Made by a program: the position numbers and the translations under genes. This document shows positions 11,332-21,896 of a stretch of DNA of 64,000 nucleotides, piece by piece. Each line of letters begins with the position of its first letter. The first letter of the stretch is position 1. This stretch comes from Camellia lanceoleosa. Lineage: Eukaryota > Streptophyta > Magnoliopsida > Ericales > Theaceae. The stretch lies in contig CM045761.1 in NCBI GenBank assembly GCA_025200525.1, positions 63,830,009-63,894,008 of the forward strand, read 5' to 3'. The notes below the pieces were generated by a model. The model was given only the letters and a program-made list of their open reading frames with translations. It had not been told where the DNA came from and made no database searches.

Positions 11332-11359
<28 letters not shown>
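11332..11359. repeat. (GA)n microsatellite
   Basis: An uninterrupted GA dinucleotide run of about 28 bases. Confidence 0.9.
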
Positions 11360-11363
<4 letters not shown>

Positions 11364-13490
11364 AAAACTTAACTTCTTCCCCGCCTCTTGAGCTTTGGAA
11401 AACTTAACCCTTGTTTGACTTTCTTATATCCTTTGGTAATCATTGCCCGCCTGAAAAGCTTGCGCTTGCGGGTTCTTTTGTTGTTCGTGGTGAGGAGGCG
11501 CTATTACCGCCGAGGTGTTGTCGCCAATAAATCACGGTTACGCCGCTTCTTTCCTCTTACGAGCTCCTTTCCGCGAAAAGCTTAGCTTATTGGGGTGGTG
11601 AGGTGAGGTCATTTTCGGCGAGAGTGTTGAGTAATAAATCACGGTGATGGGTTGCATTAATGGTGATGTCTTAAAGCAACTCTTTGTCTTCTTTCCGGAC
11701 ACGGGCCGGCTTGTACGACATGTGTGTCAGAATCATCATCTTTTTTGCCCCCGCTTGACCCACCTCTGTGTGCTGGTTTTCTCGACGGGTGCGAATCTTT
11801 AACATAGACATTTGTCGATACGCACTGCATACACGCCGACATCATCATCCTAGGCCTTTCTGCTTGCCTGACCTCAATATGCGAGTTTTCTTGACGGGTT
11901 GTGTAATGAGGTCTAAATGGTGGGGTGGCGCTTTCAGACCGTGGGGTGGTCCTAGGGGGGCTAAGGGTGTCGTAGTAGTCCTTGTGGAGTCTTCGTGTCG
12001 GGGCCCCCCCTTAGAGTAGTGCGACAATAGACCAAACCAGGCCGGCGTGGTGTGAGGGGGTGAGGGTGAAATGGAGGCCGGGGTGCAGGTGGGCGTGCCG
12101 TGTGGCCGGTGGGCGGGAGGCGAAGGCGAGGCCGGCCGGTGTGGCGGCGGAGGGAGGTGTGGGGTGGGGAGGCAGCAGGCCCGGGGCCGGAGGTGGTGCA
12201 GGTGGCAAGTAGGGCCGACCGGGGGTGTGGCGGAGGCCAGCCCGTGGGTGAGGGCCGTGGGAGAGCTGGCATGTGGGTGTGTGAGGGGCGAGGTGGCAGG
12301 GGGGGAGGTGGCGCCGTGGTGAGGTGGTGGCCCGTGTGGGGGTGGCCCGGGAGTGCCGGGCCCGGAGGTGGTCGGCCGTGGTCGGTGGGGTGTGTGGGCC
12401 CGGGGTGGCCGGAGGTGGTGGCAGGAGCCGTGGGGTGGGGTGGGCGGAAAAAACACAGAGCTCAGAGGGGCGTGTCACGTGATGACGAAGTGGAAAAGAG
12501 AAAGGCCATCCACCGCGTACCGCCTACGTGCGTAAATTTGGGGGGGATCAGCAGATTAGATCGAGTGAAAGCAGTCGGGACAAGAGGAGTAGGCGTGGAC
12601 CCATGTGCGTGGACCATGGCAACAGGGGGGAAGGAAAGGGGCAGATTAGAGATCGTTGCGTGAAAGCATCGGGACATTTTAATGGGCGATGATAATCTTA
12701 TTATGGCGTGATGATATGAGTTTTTGGCGGATGATTTGAAAGGTTTTCAAACACCAAAAAAAAAATTTGGACCTCCTGAATACGGCAAACCGTGGGCTTT
12801 TGACATCATACGATTCACCTACTTCTTTATAAAAGCCGAAAAAACGCCCAAATCCTCGCCTCGTTGCTCACGATACTCCATCGAGGCATTTCTTCAATTT
12901 CTTAGCAACTGTAGGAAGCTAGCGCAGCAGGCAAACATAACTTAGGCACTAGAGATGGCCCACGCAAGTCGCAAAATTGTCTGTGGATCGGGGAGAAGAG
13001 AAGGGAAGGAATTAAGCGTAATGAGCGGAGAAAGAGAAGACCCGGTGGCGGCTCGCCCCCCGTCAGGGTGGGGCGAGATCATTTGGCACAAAAAGTGGAC
13101 AAGTCCATTATAGCGGGGCAAATTCGGGCAAATCAAGTTTAAATGGCGAGTTGGAGTTGACAAGTTTAGGTATTTAGAGGTGAGGAGTATGAGGAGAGTA
13201 TGAGGAGCTTTGAGAAGGGGTTGAGTTGCCATTTGCCTCGAAGTGGATGTGCTGTGCCACAGACCGGGCACCAATCGGCGGGCGATGTTGCATGCCCTGA
13301 ATCTGATGGCTGTGCAGATGGCAGAAGCTGGCCCGGTGGGGACGGGCGGGGAGGGCAAGGAGGCGTAGAAAGTATCAAATTCGGCGGGTGTTGAAGCTGG
13401 TTTGCACGCCGGCGGAAAAGCCGACGGACTAGGGTAGGGGGGAGGTTTTTCGAGGTATGAGAGGCTGAAGGGGGGTTTGTTGGCCTGCCC

Positions 13491-14348
13491 GTGCGCGAAA
13501 TATGGATGTGCTCGAAACCACAGAGTAACCGCCGGATTGATGATGTGGAACAAGAAGATCGATGGCTACATGCAGTTCATGGAAGGGCGGGGCGGTGGGA
13601 GTCGATGGCGGTGGAGGAGTTTTTTGCCTCTGCTACAAGCCTCGCCAACACACAAAGCGTGGGTGAGGTGGGGTTGGGGGGAGGAGGTTTGGTGGTGGTG
13701 ATGCGGTCTCGATCAACCGATGGCGCGGGCGGCGGTTTACGCACGCCAACGCGCCATGGGTGGAACGAGGTCCGCCGGAGCCAATTGGAATTAGGGGGGT
13801 GGAAATTATTAGGGCGCGGGGGAAAGGAAGAAGAGAAGAAAGGGTGGAGGGACAAAGCGGTGGTGGCGTGGGCGGGAATGGTGAGGGAAGGGTTTGGGAG
13901 TTTGGAAGTTGAATGTCGGGATGATGGTGGTCACCTGGTTGCGGTACGTCAGCTTTTAGTGGGAGGAAGGTTTTGGCTGGAATTGGGGATCTCGGCCAGA
14001 ATTAGAGGAGGGCGGTGGGGGTCTGCTTGGAGGAAAGGAAGAAAGGTGAAAAGGGTGGAGGGAGAAGGAGAAGGCAAGATGACGGGGGGGACCCCCTCTG
14101 ACCCTCTTTTGTTTGAGCAGATTGAGGCAGTCACTCGCCGGGGGATGGGATCTCTGACCGAGCAAGTGAGGAGGAGGAAGGCTCGGGAGAGGAGAGGATC
14201 GGCCCTTCTTGCCAAAGCCACCATGTTCAAGAGACACACCAAGCCTGCACTGGCGTCGGGCGAGGGAGAGGAGTCTAGCCCGAAGTCATTGGGGGCGCAG
14301 GGACTGACACCCCTTCACAACCGATCGCGGAGAGGAGGATCAGTCTAG
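13491..14348 (+). pseudogene. Open frame in G-rich block, possible antisense-ORF part
   Basis: A 285-codon frame, rich in Gly, Arg, Glu and Trp. The first two thirds read like translated low-complexity DNA. The last third is more protein-like (LLFEQIEAVTRRGMGSL, then AKATMFKRHTKPAL). I recognise no domain with certainty. It has the same strand and order as the coiled-coil relic at 15,512-15,799, so it may be an exon of the additional antisense ORF that Tat/Retand elements carry between pol and the 3' LTR. It could equally be a chance frame. Confidence 0.3.
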
Positions 14349-14502
14349 CCCGGCCGCAGGGGGAGAAGGATTTAAGTAAGTTTGAACCCACCTAAGCTCC
14401 ATGGGATCTGTGATGTGGAGAGAGAGGGGGAGGGAGGGGCGCCAAGAGGAAGAGGAAGAGAGGTTCTGAGGGGGCGGAGAGGGGGGAGCTGGGCCCAAGA
14501 AA

Positions 14503-14784
14503 GTGAAAGAGGCCCCTACTGTGGTGGAGACTCTTGTGGTGGAGGATACCCCAGAAGTAGCAGAGGTAGCAAAAGTCATCCCAGCACTGGAGGTTGTGGA
14601 GGTTGCCCCAACAATTCAAATGGCCGATGAAGAGGCCATGAACAACAAACGAAGAGTGAAGCAAAAGATAAGCAAGGACAAGGCGCGAGGAGGAAAAAAA
14701 AAAGGAGGGAAGAGAAGAGGCCAAGGCAGAGGGGAAAAAGAGAGGTGTGAGGAGCCGGGAGCAGAAGATGCTAAGGCGGCGTGA
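14503..14784 (+). pseudogene. Acidic-basic segment, possible antisense-ORF exon
   Basis: A 93-codon frame with a Val/Glu-rich first half (VVETLVVEDTPEVAEVAKV) and a Lys/Arg-rich second half of nuclear-localisation character (KARGGKKKGGKRRGQ). This acidic-then-basic layout resembles the linker of retroelement accessory proteins, but no named domain is recognisable. It lies between two other plus-strand fragments of the same inferred gene. Confidence 0.3.
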
Positions 14785-15511
14785 GGCTGCAAAAGGTGGA
14801 GGGAAGAGTGGCCAAGGCGGAGAAAGAAAGAGGGAGGGAGGGCTGGGAAGCGAAATGGAGAAGATGAGGCGGAGAAGGAGAGCCTAAGGAAGGAGGTGGA
14901 GGAGGAGAGTCGGTTTGAGATGGAGAGGGGAGCCGGAGACCCGAGAGGGCTAAGGTCAGATGCGGGGGAGCGGGCGCAAGCAAACTCTCCCCCGCTGCTC
15001 AGCCCCAAATTGGGGGGTTATGTTGGATGGGTTAGTGAAATTTTCGTCTCGAGGAAAGGCGTCCGGACACTCTCCTTCGCCGTTTCCCGAGTCCATTGGG
15101 GTTATGTTGGGTCTATCCCAGTCAACGGGAGGGACTCGAGGGACTCCTCATCTACCTTATAAGCGAATGCCTGTCTCATCTCCTTTCTCTTCTTTTCGAG
15201 GAGAAAACCGCTAGTGAAAGGGCAGGGGGACGTGGTGGTCGCCGCGCCATAACACCTTAGGCCGCAAAAGAGTGAGGGAGGGTGAGGGGTGGTGGTCATA
15301 CCACAACACCTAGTATAGCCGGCGGACAATATGTTGACACCCGCGAGAGAGAGCTGCACAGCAGTGAGGAATTACTCTCCTCTGATATGGCCTCTTCTCG
15401 CCATCCTCTCACTCTCTTTCCTAATATTAACGATTCCCTAATCAAGAATGCTAAGGCCAACACCTATGAGCCTGGACAGAGTGCCCCTGCCCTATTCTCA
15501 GTTTCCCTATG

Positions 15512-15799
15512 ATGTTTGTCAAGCAAACAATGGTAGCACAGTCTGACATTGATGTCAATCACTACACATTGAAGTCCTGTGTGGAGACGGTGACTGCAAT
15601 CTCTAATTTGTTCCATCGGTTGTAAAACAGGACAAGTGAGGTGCATTGGTTAAACGCCTAGCTCTCTCTGCTCCAACGTATGTACAAGGACGCTTGAGAA
15701 GAGATTAGAGCATTGAAAAAGAAGAACAAAGAGTTGAAACGAATGGCCACCTCTGTGGCTCGATTTGGAGTTCCTTCGTATTCCTTATTTGACGGCTAG
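15512..15799 (+). pseudogene. Coiled-coil end of Tat antisense ORF (relic)
   Basis: One plus-strand frame from the ATG at 15,512 encodes a plausible protein interrupted by three stops (a TAA near 15,622, a TAG near 15,650, a TGA at 15,695-15,697) before the TAG at 15,797. The register stays constant across the stops, so it decayed by substitutions. A basic coiled coil (EEIRALKKKNKELKRM) is clear. Earlier residues such as [15 protein letters not shown] suggest a helical region. Tat/Retand elements are known to carry an extra ORF antisense to gag-pol near the 3' LTR, and strand and position here fit that. A related frame just upstream (15,387-15,512) may be its preceding part after a frameshift. 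Confidence 0.45.
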
Positions 15800-15959
15800 T
15801 GGGGAGTAATCTCTTTTGGAAACTCTGCCAATGCTGAGGTAGATTTTTCAAGAGCTTCCCGAAAGTGATAATGAAGCAAGGTAATCGATACTGGAAGCGG
15901 GGCATCAGTCTGTAACTGTTACCGCTGAAAACTCAAGTCACCGAAAAATGAGAACCTTG

Positions 15960-16349
15960 CTTACACTATGTTTTTTTTTTTCTCTTGTATTTTTGGTTTT
16001 GCTTAGAAAGGAGCACCAATGCTTCAGATTTCTCTTATTTTTTTTCAAAATTTCTTTTGGTTATAATGCAATGTTGTAATCGGGGGATTTAACCATGAAA
16101 TTCAATCAAATAAGTTTTTTTTTTTTTTTTTTTTTTTTTGCACATCAAGGTATGAATGACACAACACTTAAGTATAAAAGCAATTTGTTTAAACTTGAAT
16201 TTGAGGATGATTGAAATGAGTTATGAATTGGAAATTGAGCCCTCAACTAATCAGAAATCAAAAAATGACTCAACGAAAGAAAAACTAAGCAAAAACAACC
16301 TAAACAGACCGATTGACACTTGCCAAAATAAAAAGGACACGGAAACTTT
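15960..16349. other. Noncoding 3' flank of antisense ORF
   Basis: T-rich DNA including a long T run at 16,116-16,139. It lies where the 3' untranslated region of the plus-strand ORF would be. No other feature seen. Confidence 0.4.
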
Positions 16350-16465
16350 ATCGCGGGCGCAATTATAAACACCGCGAGCGTGGTTATAAACATCGGAGGT
16401 GTGGTTTAGACTATCGCAGGCGCGATGCTCGTGGGTGCGGTGTAAGAATATCGCAGGTGGGGTGA
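16350..16465. repeat. 21-bp GC-rich tandem repeat
   Basis: Three adjacent 21-bp units at 16,350, 16,371 and 16,392 follow the pattern ATCGCGGGCGCAATTATAAAC with substitutions. Two further partial units begin at 16,413 and near 16,449. The units are far more GC-rich than the neighbouring DNA. Confidence 0.8.
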
Positions 16466-17217
16466 TGTAGAACAAGAATCAAAACCAAAAAACATCACCA
16501 GTCAACTGCCCAGACAACTAACCAACTGAAAGCTTTTGTTATATTGTAGAACGATTATGCACTTTCTGGCGAGTAATAATGGAGACTTTTGAGAATACTA
16601 GGGAAGACAAAACACCTGACTCGATTGTGCCACTAATTCATCGCTTTGACTAGTTTTTTGGTTTTCTTGTAAAAAAGTTTTGATCAGCATGAGAGTTAGA
16701 TTAGTATGTTTGTTCCACTCTCTATTTTGAAATCATGTAAGCCAAGCTGAGAGTACTAAATTTTTTTTCTTTTTGGTCCAAAGAATGGTCTGGTTTTGCA
16801 AAAATAGAATAATTTTTTAGAAAATTAGTCAACTTCATTAAAAATCCTCAAAATCTATTTTCGCAAATGGTCATTACCTGACCAACATGAAATCAACCCC
16901 TGAGATGTACAACCCCAAAATCAAACAACCCGAATAGGATATGCTGTAGTACCACTAAATTTTTCTTGTAATTAAACCTGTCATAAAGGAGGAATAAGAC
17001 AACTGAATCGAACAGAGATGAGCCAATCAAATATGGACAAGACAGTTGAGTCGAATAAAGATACATCAATTAAATATGGACGGGATGAGTGAGTTGAAAA
17101 TGGTTGGGGTTGAACTTTAAGATGAAGCTGCTTACGTATCCCAAAGATATAAATTAGGCTTTACGTAGTTTACGGGGTTAAGGTTCACTCAGGTATTAAC
17201 ACTCTCTTTTTGTGCTC
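16466..17217. other. Tat noncoding region with 43-bp duplication
   Basis: No coding frame. A 43-bp unit starting AGACAACTGAATCGAA near 16,998 is repeated with changes near 17,041. The segment GCTTACGTATCCC with TTACGTAGTTTACG (17,130-17,180) is a motif I associate with Tat-type noncoding DNA, from memory only. Confidence 0.4.
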
Positions 17218-18654
17218 TGTAACGCCCCCAAAATAATTACAATAACCCAACTCCAAACACTAGTATAAAGTGATTTAGATACAATAAGAAGCTTTCATTA
17301 ATCAGAGTTAATATACAAAAGGTGACACATGCAATATACATTAATAAATCATTCATCCTGAATCTATAGTATGTGTTGTAAGACGAAATAAAGAGTGAAA
17401 GCTAAACAAATATTCATATGTCTTAATAGCTTACATCTTTCCAAGACCGTACTTGGGACCGTACTTAGGTACAACAAAATGAGTTATAAGCTCAATATAA
17501 ATAAAGCCCTAGGCTTGTAAAGGAGTAAATACAAAATAAACAGAAATTGAGCCTTTACCTCCATAATCCTCCCAAGCTAAGTCCTTCGTGGAGGCATATC
17601 ACCCGCTTGAAAATGGTTTTTTCCAAGTAGGGTGAGCCAAAACCCAGTAGAGACAATCTAACACAATATATAAATCTTAATAAAGATATAAGTATAATGT
17701 GCATGTACAATACATGTAATAAAATCATTCATATTCGACAAGGTCATAATATGCCAAGTGTATATCTCAATCCATTTTATCTCAATTCATTTCAAGTCAA
17801 TCCATTTTACCTCAACTCATGAGTCAAATTCATTGCTATCCAGACAACCTAACTGAGGCTATAACTCAGTGGTTCTCCAATCAATACAATCATTACACAA
17901 ACACTTCAATTTGCCATTTTACAGAAATTTCGTCCGCGAGAATTGGCACCTATGTATACGCACTGTTTTTGAGACTTTCACCATAGACACACATGCCAAC
18001 TTAATTCAATGGAGTCTAATCCCTTTCTTTTTCCAAACGTGGAGTATATCCCCTTTCTCCTCCTAAATATCATACATATGCAATGTATTAAAATACGGTC
18101 ATATTCAATGACAACAGTTAAGAGATTAGTTTCAATTCATCTAATCCTCATGCAATTTCTACAACAATCATAGCTATCGTCTACCGATAGCCCAAAACAT
18201 ATATTTCTAAACAGATATACAATCTCCAAGACAGATAAATTATCCAAATTTCCATAGGTGAGGGATAATACACATCCAACTCCACCATTTATATAAACAT
18301 TCCTCTAATTTCATATTTTCAATACCAATTTTATTATTTATACAAAATAATTATTTAAAAAATTTTATGGCAAAACTCCATTCTTTTTCAATTCTATGGA
18401 TTTACACTGGTAGACTTTGTGGGAAATCAGACTTTTCTGAAGTTATAGTGCTACAACGACTTAGCAAAAACAAAACCAAAAACAAAACCCCTAACCAAAA
18501 TTCTAGCAACATTTCAGGTCAGTTCGCATAACTGATCAGTGTATACCCCACCGAAAAACTGAACTCAACCTCATAAACTGATATACCTAAACCACTGTTC
18601 TGAATTTCAAAACCTCTATACAGATTTTTATTCATAGCATATAGCAGGAAAGAG
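17218..18654 (-). mobile_element. Solo LTR (gypsy-like) inside Tat derivative
   Basis: The minus strand starts TGCTTGTTCTC and ends GGGGGCGTTACA. The second is a familiar terminus of plant gypsy LTRs. No second copy, PBS or PPT adjoins it. I find no matching target duplication, and the right boundary is approximate. It lies where the Tat leader meets the 3' region, that is, where gag-pol is missing. Open frames within it are short and unconvincing. Confidence 0.55.
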
Positions 18655-19144
18655 AACAAGCACCCCTATGTGTGGTAGGGTTACCTTATCCTAGCTTTGA
18701 AATGATCTAGAGTTTCACTATTCAAACAAGTGACATTCTAGAAATGGGAGAGCATCTTGTCCTAAGTTAGAAAGGTGCTATAGTTCACTATATGTACAAG
18801 GTCAGCTCTATTATTAGGGGTTGAAGTCAAGATGACTTTATAAAAGAGCCCTTTGATAAATGGCCAATTAAGATCCCAAGAAGTCGGAAGAGTCTATATA
18901 GCCTCTCTTTGAAGTCCGATAACCTTAGATAGTGGAGGTACCTTTTTGACAGATCTTAAAAAGCATTTACACAAGGTCTCAACAATAACACGGAGATAGG
19001 TATAGTGTCACAAAAAGCTTGCCTGTGCTCCCACTAGTATCTAGGCAACATAAGGATTTTAAGTGCACAAATGCTTGTAATGCAATGAATATTTAATTGA
19101 AAATAAAAGTCATATTATCGAGTTCGAGTCAAGGTTTCATAAAA
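18655..19144 (-). other. Tat 5' leader remnant
   Basis: Noncoding DNA directly downstream (minus sense) of the primer site, containing CCTAGATACTAGTGGGAGCA. It is truncated at 18,655 by the solo LTR. No gag start is seen. Confidence 0.5.
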
Positions 19145-19162
19145 TCCCCAATAGAGTCGCCA
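19145..19162 (-). other. Tat primer binding site (Arg type)
   Basis: The minus strand has TGGCGACTCTATTGGGGA, separated by 5 bases from the LTR terminus at 19,168. This matches the tRNA-Arg-type site of Tat/Ogre elements as I remember it and fixes the element's orientation. Confidence 0.7.
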
Positions 19163-20277
19163 GAAATTGTCGTATCGCCTAGGGGTACCTGTGCGCGCTA
19201 GACAGTTCAGACCCTTGATTTTTTCAATCTAGCCTCACGAGTGCAAATGTGAAATATAGATGAGAGTTCAGATTTGACAACTTTTATAAAAAATTTATTT
19301 TATTTCAAAAACATTTGCCAGAAATAGACTGCGTCATCAGATCTCAGAGTCGCCACCTAATATTTTGAGGAAATTAGAAAACTCATGACTTGTGCCAAGA
19401 CCACTGTTCGTCGTAACCAATGATGCTTGGCTTGGAACTTTAGATATGAGAGAGGAAGGTCATTAATTGAGCACCCCCCGCTCACCCAATCAAAAGATTG
19501 GCTTCTACTAAATCATGATATGATTTTTATTTACTTTATAAGTTTATATTCCGATTATTTAATAAATCTTAAAATTTACTACGTGAAGCAACTAAGTATA
19601 GACTATGCCATTTATTTTGGAACAATCTGATTTCATGTATTTTAAAAGAATTTTGAAGATGTATAACTCAAAGAAATTGAGTTTACAAACATGAAAATTA
19701 ATATCATTCCAAATTAAGCGACACAACTTCATCCATTAGCTTTTATACAGTTATATTAAGTAAACAAATAGCCAAATTGTAGGACACTAAACATAGTAAG
19801 GAAAATATACACAAGCGGGATGCTAACGTATGAAAACTTACATATTTACCGACGTCCTGCGAACAATTACAAAACAAAATTAGTAAAACATGCATGATCT
19901 TATATACAAGATTCTAATGCAATACATACACAAAATTTCAACTATAAATTCGGCTACTAATACATGACATGTGAATCATCTCAAGACATGGGGTAGCGCA
20001 TAAAATCATATAGAAATTCATTAAACCCACAGATGTAAATAAGCCGAATTTTAATTAATGAAATATGGGTGCAAAACATAGATATGGTAAAAAATAAAAC
20101 ATGATGCTTATTTACAGATATATATATATAGAACAAATAAATGAAAAGGGATGGGAAGAAGCGGGGCGGGCAATTATTACAGTACTAAATATTTACAATA
20201 CCGAATAAAAGACGTGAGATAGGAATTATTATAACAAACGACTATCTTAAACATAAGTTGAATCAAACAAATAAAAC

Positions 20278-20345
<68 letters not shown>
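20278..20345. repeat. (AAT)n microsatellite
   Basis: About 22 uninterrupted trinucleotide units inside the right LTR region. Confidence 0.95.
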
Positions 20346-20346
<1 letters not shown>

Positions 20347-20987
20347 TAATTAATATATTATTTACATTATTATTAAAATAAAAAAAATTACATATTTAAA
20401 ATAGCAAAAAAAAAATGCAAGAAATTAAAGAATTTATATTAGATAAATCAGCTAACCATTTCTACCATGTTGTATTATATATTTAAAGACAAGAGAAATA
20501 AAAAAATAAAATAAATGAGAAAAGTGCGAAAACTCACATTTGGAGGAAAATATGAATTTTCTGATTAACAAGCTTTTCTTCTTTTACACCCTCACAGTAA
20601 TAGTGTATACTTTGAAATTTTAGCAAGATACTTAAAGTCATAGTTTTAATGAAATTTTAGATAGTTGAAAAGACTCTCTTGTTCTCAAAATAACTTAATA
20701 TTTTTCAAAATCAATTTCTCTCCATCAAGATTTTTGAAATAAAAATTCTATTAACCAAAATTTTCTCCCTCTTAAATTTTTTTTTTCTTTCTCATAATTT
20801 TTTCCATCTCTTTTTTCTTCTCTCTTTTTCCTTTTTTTTTCTTTTTTGAAACAAAATTTTCTTTCTCAAAATTTTTTCTATTTTTTCTCCTTTTCCCCCT
20901 TTTTTGAAACAAAATTTTCTCTATTTTTTTTTCTTTCCTCTTTTCCTCTTTTTTCTCTTTTTTGAAACAAAATTTTCTTTCTCAAAA

Positions 20988-20994
<7 letters not shown>

Positions 20995-21036
<42 letters not shown>
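20995..21036. repeat. (CT)n microsatellite, GA leader of LTR
   Basis: A run of about 20 CT units, reading GA on the minus strand. It starts some 30 bases downstream of the TATA box, so it would be part of the transcript leader. Confidence 0.9.
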
Positions 21037-21040
<4 letters not shown>

Positions 21041-21063
21041 TTCTATTTTTTCAACAAAATGAG

Positions 21064-21076
21064 GTGGTATTTATAG
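21064..21076 (-). promoter_or_regulatory. TATA box of Tat LTR promoter
   Basis: The minus strand reads CTATAAATACC, a near-ideal plant TATA box. The spacing to the (GA)n leader fits a start site about 30 bases downstream. This supports the minus orientation deduced from the primer site. Confidence 0.55.
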
Positions 21077-21257
21077 AATTTTTGGATCACCAAAATACAT
21101 GGCTAACAATGTGATATTTCCAAAAACACATGGCTTGCCATGTGGTATCTTAAAACCATGTGGCTTGCCATGTGAGATGAGAGTTGATTTTTTTCTAAAA
21201 TTGCTAAATTTTTTGAAAAAGAGGGAAATTTAATTTAATTTTTTTTTTTTAGGTTTA

Positions 21258-21393
21258 CGTTATGTTTGGTTAAGGAATTTGGGAAGAAAAAGAGAAAAAG
21301 TAGTTGAAATGTAAATAAAATATACCTAATTTCACACACATTTTTCTTTTCCTTTTCCAAATCACTTTTCAAATTCTCTAACCAAACACAACG
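21258..21393. mobile_element. 136-bp MITE, PIF/Harbinger type
   Basis: Termini CGTTATGTTTGGTTAAG and the inverted CTAACCAAACACAACG form a TIR, flanked by TTA at 21,255-21,257 and 21,394-21,396. The 3-bp TTA duplication is typical of PIF/Harbinger. Confidence 0.75.
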
Positions 21394-21538
21394 TTATGCC
21401 CATTTCTTTCTCCATTTTTTAACTCAATCAAACATAATTTGGAATTCGAATCTTGTCAATTATTTATCATTTTCTTTATATTTTCTTTTTCCTTTCTCTT
21501 TTCATTTCTCTCATCAAATATTTCAATCAAAAACAATC

Positions 21539-21893
21539 ATAAAATTAATTACAAACACACCTCCTGAGGTTTGTTTAAAGTATAAATTACTCCATGTGAT
21601 TTAAAAAATTACAAATACCCCATTGTCAGAATTTTTTATTTAATAGAATTAACTAAAAAAATAAAATTCATAATTGCTCTCTTATATAATAATAAAATTA
21701 CCTAAATTATTAATTGAAATATATTTCTAACATCATTCAAAATTATTAATTGACTTCGTGAGTTATTAATAAAAGGGACAATTTGTTATGAAATTAAAAA
21801 CCTCAAAAGGATGGAATGTAATTTTTCAGAATCATATAATTTATATTTTAATCAAACCTCAAAGGATGTATTTGTAATTTATCCTAACTACAA
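21539..21893. mobile_element. MITE of the Mutator-like TIR family
   Basis: Left end AATTACAAACACACCTCC with TGAGGTTTG, and right end AAACCTCAAAGG with GTAATTTATCC, are inverted to each other and match the termini of the element at 23,752-25,559. No clear 9-bp duplication was found here. Confidence 0.55.
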
Positions 21894-21896
21894 GGA

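Larger units (their letters stand above)
11900..15000. other. G-rich, strongly strand-skewed block
   Basis: About 3 kb whose plus strand is rich in G and purine runs, against a very AT-rich window. The densest part is 12,030-12,460. Long overlapping open frames occur on both strands because stop codons are scarce in such DNA. The Pro-rich minus-strand translations (11,845-12,478) look like composition artefacts. The block lies inside the Tat derivative upstream of the plus-strand coiled-coil ORF relic and may be the decayed 5' half of that antisense gene or captured DNA. Confidence 0.6.
8235..21257 (-). mobile_element. Tat-like gypsy derivative lacking gag-pol
   Basis: Related LTR-like segments lie at 8235-9168 and 19168-20109 in the same orientation. 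Just inside the right copy the minus strand has TGGCGACTCTATTGGGGA, the Arg-type primer site of the Tat/Ogre lineage, so the element reads right to left. A leader follows (to about 18,655), then a solo LTR of another family, then plus-strand ORF relics and a low-complexity 3' region. No gag, protease, RT or integrase remnant is recognisable in the 10-kb interior. I infer a deletion derivative or a non-autonomous (LARD-like) element. The right boundary is uncertain, and the left copy lacks the U3-like part, so it has been truncated. Confidence 0.6.
19168..21257 (-). repeat. Tat 5' LTR, right copy
   Basis: 19,168-20,109 matches the left copy. Further right (to about 21,250) lies what looks like the rest of the LTR: a microsatellite, a pyrimidine-rich segment (purine-rich in element sense), and a TATA box near 21,070. 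The outer boundary could not be defined because the left copy is truncated. A MITE starts at 21,258. Confidence 0.55.

Noticed and set aside
11845..12478. Long Pro/His-rich minus-strand frames (up to 203 codons)
   Set aside because: Three overlapping frames are all open because the DNA is C-rich on that strand. The composition is low complexity with no domain, so they are composition artefacts, not genes.
19013..19036. TGCTC at 19,027-19,031 as a target duplication matching 17,213-17,217
   Set aside because: The bases before it do not form an LTR terminus and the word is part of the Tat leader, so it was treated as a chance match.
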